The notes beneath the pieces are model-generated. The model did not search any database and was not told where the DNA came from. It worked only from the letters and a program-made list of their open reading frames with translations. From an uncultured Duncaniella sp. (GTDB lineage: Bacteria; Bacteroidota; Bacteroidia; Bacteroidales; Muribaculaceae), in contig CAJTQR010000001.1 in the NCBI GenBank assembly GCA_910578515.1, positions 310,001-374,000 on the forward strand: 64,000 nucleotides of DNA, read 5' to 3'. The translations under genes were made by a program, and so were the position numbers. Within the stretch, counting starts at the first letter, position 1. Each line of letters starts with the position of its first letter. Shown piece by piece: positions 62,601 to 64,000 of this stretch.

Positions 62601-64000
62601 CCCGTTTGCGCCGCCAATCAAAGGTGACGTGTCTGCCGACATGCGCCTGAGATATGAAAACAATGTCTTGACTGCCAAAGGTGATATCGAGCTTACTGAC
62701 CTTTATTATGGTCGGGACCGAGTGGGGACATTCGGACTTGATGTGGATGTAGCAAACTCACCCGGTGGTAAACTTATGGCCAACGTATCATTGATGGTTG
62801 ACTCTGTCAAGACCATCACAGCCACAGGCGTACTCAATGACTCTACTACATCAAATCCGTTCCTGTTGGATTTTGATATGATAAAATTCCCATTGAAGGT
62901 TGTGAATCCATTTATACCCGAAGGTATGGCTACACTTTCCGGTACCCTAAACGGACAGATGAAGATAACCGGCGATATGGCAAAACCGGTGTTCAACGGA
63001 TTCCTTGATTTTGACTCCACTAATGTAATGGTGAAAATGATAGGGACATCATTCTCATTCTCTGATGAAAAGATACCGGTTGATAGTAACGTCATCAAAT
63101 TCTCAGACTTTACCATAACCGGATGCAACGAAAACCCACTCCATGTCAATGGAGTCGTAGATGTGCACAATCTCACCAATGTGGGGATTGACCTTGACTT
63201 CAATGCCAACAATATTCAGATAGTTAAGAGTGACCGACCAAGAGGTGCTGATATATTTGGCAAAGCATTCCTCGACCTTGATGCAGATGTAAAAGGAAAT
63301 ATGAATTTCCTTCGTGTTGACGCGGATGTAACACTTCTGGCAGGTACCAACGTGACCTATGTTCTGTCAGAGACAAATCAGGCATTGGCATCACAATCTA
63401 CATCTGACATGGTGCATTTCGTCCAGTTTAACGACACGTTACAGACGGTCACAGGTGATTCCATCACATCTACAGGGATGGCTCTCAACCTCGATGCACA
63501 GCTGCATATAGAGGAAGGCTCAACTGTCAATGTATATCTTTCGCCTAATGGAAGTAATCGTGCACAAGTATCACCTTCTGGAGACTTGACATACACTATG
63601 TCTGCGCTCAATGGAGACCGCGTGACAGGACGCCTCAACATCAACAACGGTTTTGTGAGATACACGCCACCGTTCATGTCAGAAAAGAATTTTAAATTCC
63701 AGGAAGGTTCATATATTGCATTTAATGGTGACATGATGAATCCATTACTCAACATTCATGCTGTGGACGATATCCGTGCCAATGTTACGCAAAGCGGACA
63801 GAATTCACGTCTGGTAAACTTTGACGTACTACTTGGAATCACCAATACACTGCAGAATATGAATGTGGCATTCGACCTTCAGACCAACGATGACATCACC
63901 GTACAAAACGAGCTTGCATCCATGTCGGCTGAGCAACGTGCCAATCAGGCAATGAATCTGCTACTGTACAATGTATATACCGGAGCAGGGACAAAGGCTT
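59695..64000 (+). CDS. TamB/AsmA-like protein, partial at right edge
   Basis: An open frame from a TTG at 59695 to the window end, about 1435 residues so far. In frame, a stop lies at 59674 and no ATG intervenes before the membrane helix (LLKGVLWFVAGLVGLLLIIP), so TTG is the probable start. The helix is followed by FAVKVASTQVEKATGMKMEI, the AsmA-like opening, and a very long beta-repeat region. The last visible part (RLNINNGFVRYTPPFMSEKNFKF at its core, then SAEQRANQAMNLLLYNVYTG) is the start of a TamB C-terminal domain. It is a second, distinct TamB-like protein beside the one at 20 kb. Confidence 0.88.
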   Translation, partial: MSRKIGNKLLKGVLWFVAGLVGLLLIIPVLLYIPFVQDFAVKVASTQVEKATGMKMEIGKLRLAFPLNLSVDDAIIIQENGDTMLTSQQLGVNVKLMPLLKGEIHIEGASLDNAFYQMGNNDSIMWIRANIANADISNSDINLKGGDIDLSRVDINGAKIMLRMLNDTTEVASDTTQSTPWKIHADLINMTDVMYSMSMESLIDSLGCKIGTASLCDGNVDMSTKKIFGRSLKIDSVSATYLYPATTVNATASDETADTIATPSSETWTITADTLHLTAKDALYAESGHKPIAGFDPSYIMVNDVVIDVDSFYNRGTSITVPIKRISAIERCGIQLHADGTFRMDEKSMKANDFSIETLKSHINFSGEMGIGDLMSSDNLPLMLKGSGRIEPTEIAKAFPDMSQTLAPFKPLSFSTDIEGTSGSLDVRNLNIIMQDIARIDAEGVVDNPFSPDKIGGELSLDGSLSTITDKQFSFLPIKVVPALRLTGDVEYHPGNAEGNFNVTTRQGRLAAGGKWNGKRESYAATVILDRFPVDAFMPELGIGEITATLKADGKGYNPMAKTSFIDADIALKDIEYQKEHYQDIDLKASLHDGNATGTLTSYNTNLDGTIQFDANLDGDSVSWDMTGNMRNINLQALNLADTVNEGKLTLNTVGKFNIATQDIDAKADINNLYWRIPGITVNSPAPVSLTLMSRANEMDATLTNGDMKLSAGSPNSIFNFITGLTAGMNEVVLQKDSMRVNVEALSRAFPCMDMILDMGSNNIASNYLKESSKITFRHFIFGAHNDSLLSLNANLNGFNMGSTRIDTISFNAIQHGAYLVYRAEMNNRAGTFDDFAHVGLNGFVGINRIAAFMKQENIKGEKGFNLGLSAMIEDSTVTMKLVPHKPTIAYKSWTVNEDNFISFDLLTKHLDANLALSGDNSFLKIFTEHPDAVIDSLGHYNNHDHANKQEDLVVQLSQIHLQDWLSINPFAPPIKGDVSADMRLRYENNVLTAKGDIELTDLYYGRDRVGTFGLDVDVANSPGGKLMANVSLMVDSVKTITATGVLNDSTTSNPFLLDFDMIKFPLKVVNPFIPEGMATLSGTLNGQMKITGDMAKPVFNGFLDFDSTNVMVKMIGTSFSFSDEKIPVDSNVIKFSDFTITGCNENPLHVNGVVDVHNLTNVGIDLDFNANNIQIVKSDRPRGADIFGKAFLDLDADVKGNMNFLRVDADVTLLAGTNVTYVLSETNQALASQSTSDMVHFVQFNDTLQTVTGDSITSTGMALNLDAQLHIEEGSTVNVYLSPNGSNRAQVSPSGDLTYTMSALNGDRVTGRLNINNGFVRYTPPFMSEKNFKFQEGSYIAFNGDMMNPLLNIHAVDDIRANVTQSGQNSRLVNFDVLLGITNTLQNMNVAFDLQTNDDITVQNELASMSAEQRANQAMNLLLYNVYTGAGTKA

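Noticed and set aside
62706..63212. 168-residue minus-strand open frame
   Set aside because: Opposite the second TamB-like gene, whose reading frame is continuous; composition typical of an antisense shadow.

Overview
The window reads as a chromosome segment of a Bacteroidales bacterium, most likely of the Muribaculaceae or a near relative (family-level placement is inference). The signs are Bacteroidetes-type promoters (TTTG or TTG, about 20 bases, then TAnnTTTG) in front of many genes, almost no Shine-Dalgarno sequences, lipoprotein signal peptides, and Bacteroidetes-restricted families (DUF4290, DUF4924, DUF4369 lipoproteins, split GcvPA/GcvPB, archaeal-type ProS). It is dense housekeeping sequence. 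I saw no insertion sequence, prophage, CRISPR array, tRNA or rRNA, and no gene-free stretch longer than 300 bases.

Layout. 1-8.0 kb, all minus: a MoxR ATPase cut by the left edge, an HU protein coupled to a membrane-anchored HU/LysM-like fusion, proS, an operon of DUF4290, rimM, an acidic protein and an OmpA-domain protein, then tetR-fabG. 8.1-13.9 kb: an RND efflux operon with the outer-membrane factor first. 14.1-20.0 kb: a small unknown gene, ssb, a lipoprotein, thymidine kinase, a DUF3108 protein, a 5'-nucleotidase and a thioredoxin-fold lipoprotein without cysteines. 20.0-27.5 kb: a TamB-like giant converging on a phosphoethanolamine transferase and a BamA/TamA-type barrel. 27.6-35.3 kb, minus: sensor kinase-prmC-recX-comF, fumarase and mutS2. 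35.4-37.7 kb: umuDC and a secreted PepSY-like protein. 37.9-41.2 kb: tilS, an AraC-type regulator with an HMA-like CxxC segment, and a metal permease with a C-terminal HMA domain. 41.2-42.7 kb, minus: rmuC and a 54-residue gene. 43.0-49.8 kb: lplA-gcvT-gcvH-gcvPA-gcvPB-lpdA. 49.9-54.3 kb: a DUF4924 protein, menD, and a coupled sugar kinase/RapZ fusion plus sugar-1-phosphate nucleotidyltransferase. 54.4-64.0 kb: a SpoU-type methyltransferase, radA, cdsA, a GH13 lipoprotein, a small winged-helix protein, and a second TamB/AsmA-like giant cut by the right edge.

How they work together. The glycine-cleavage cluster is self-contained: LplA can lipoylate GcvH, GcvPA/PB, GcvT and GcvH carry out cleavage, and LpdA reoxidises the lipoyl arm. 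The kinase/RapZ fusion and the nucleotidyltransferase look like an AmgK-MurU-type cell-wall sugar salvage pair with a built-in amino-sugar-sensing domain; this is the most interesting system here. The AraC-HMA regulator and the HMA-tailed permease look like a metal sensing and export unit. Two TamB-like proteins, a BamA/TamA-type barrel and a lipid A-type phosphoethanolamine transferase point to outer-membrane biogenesis.
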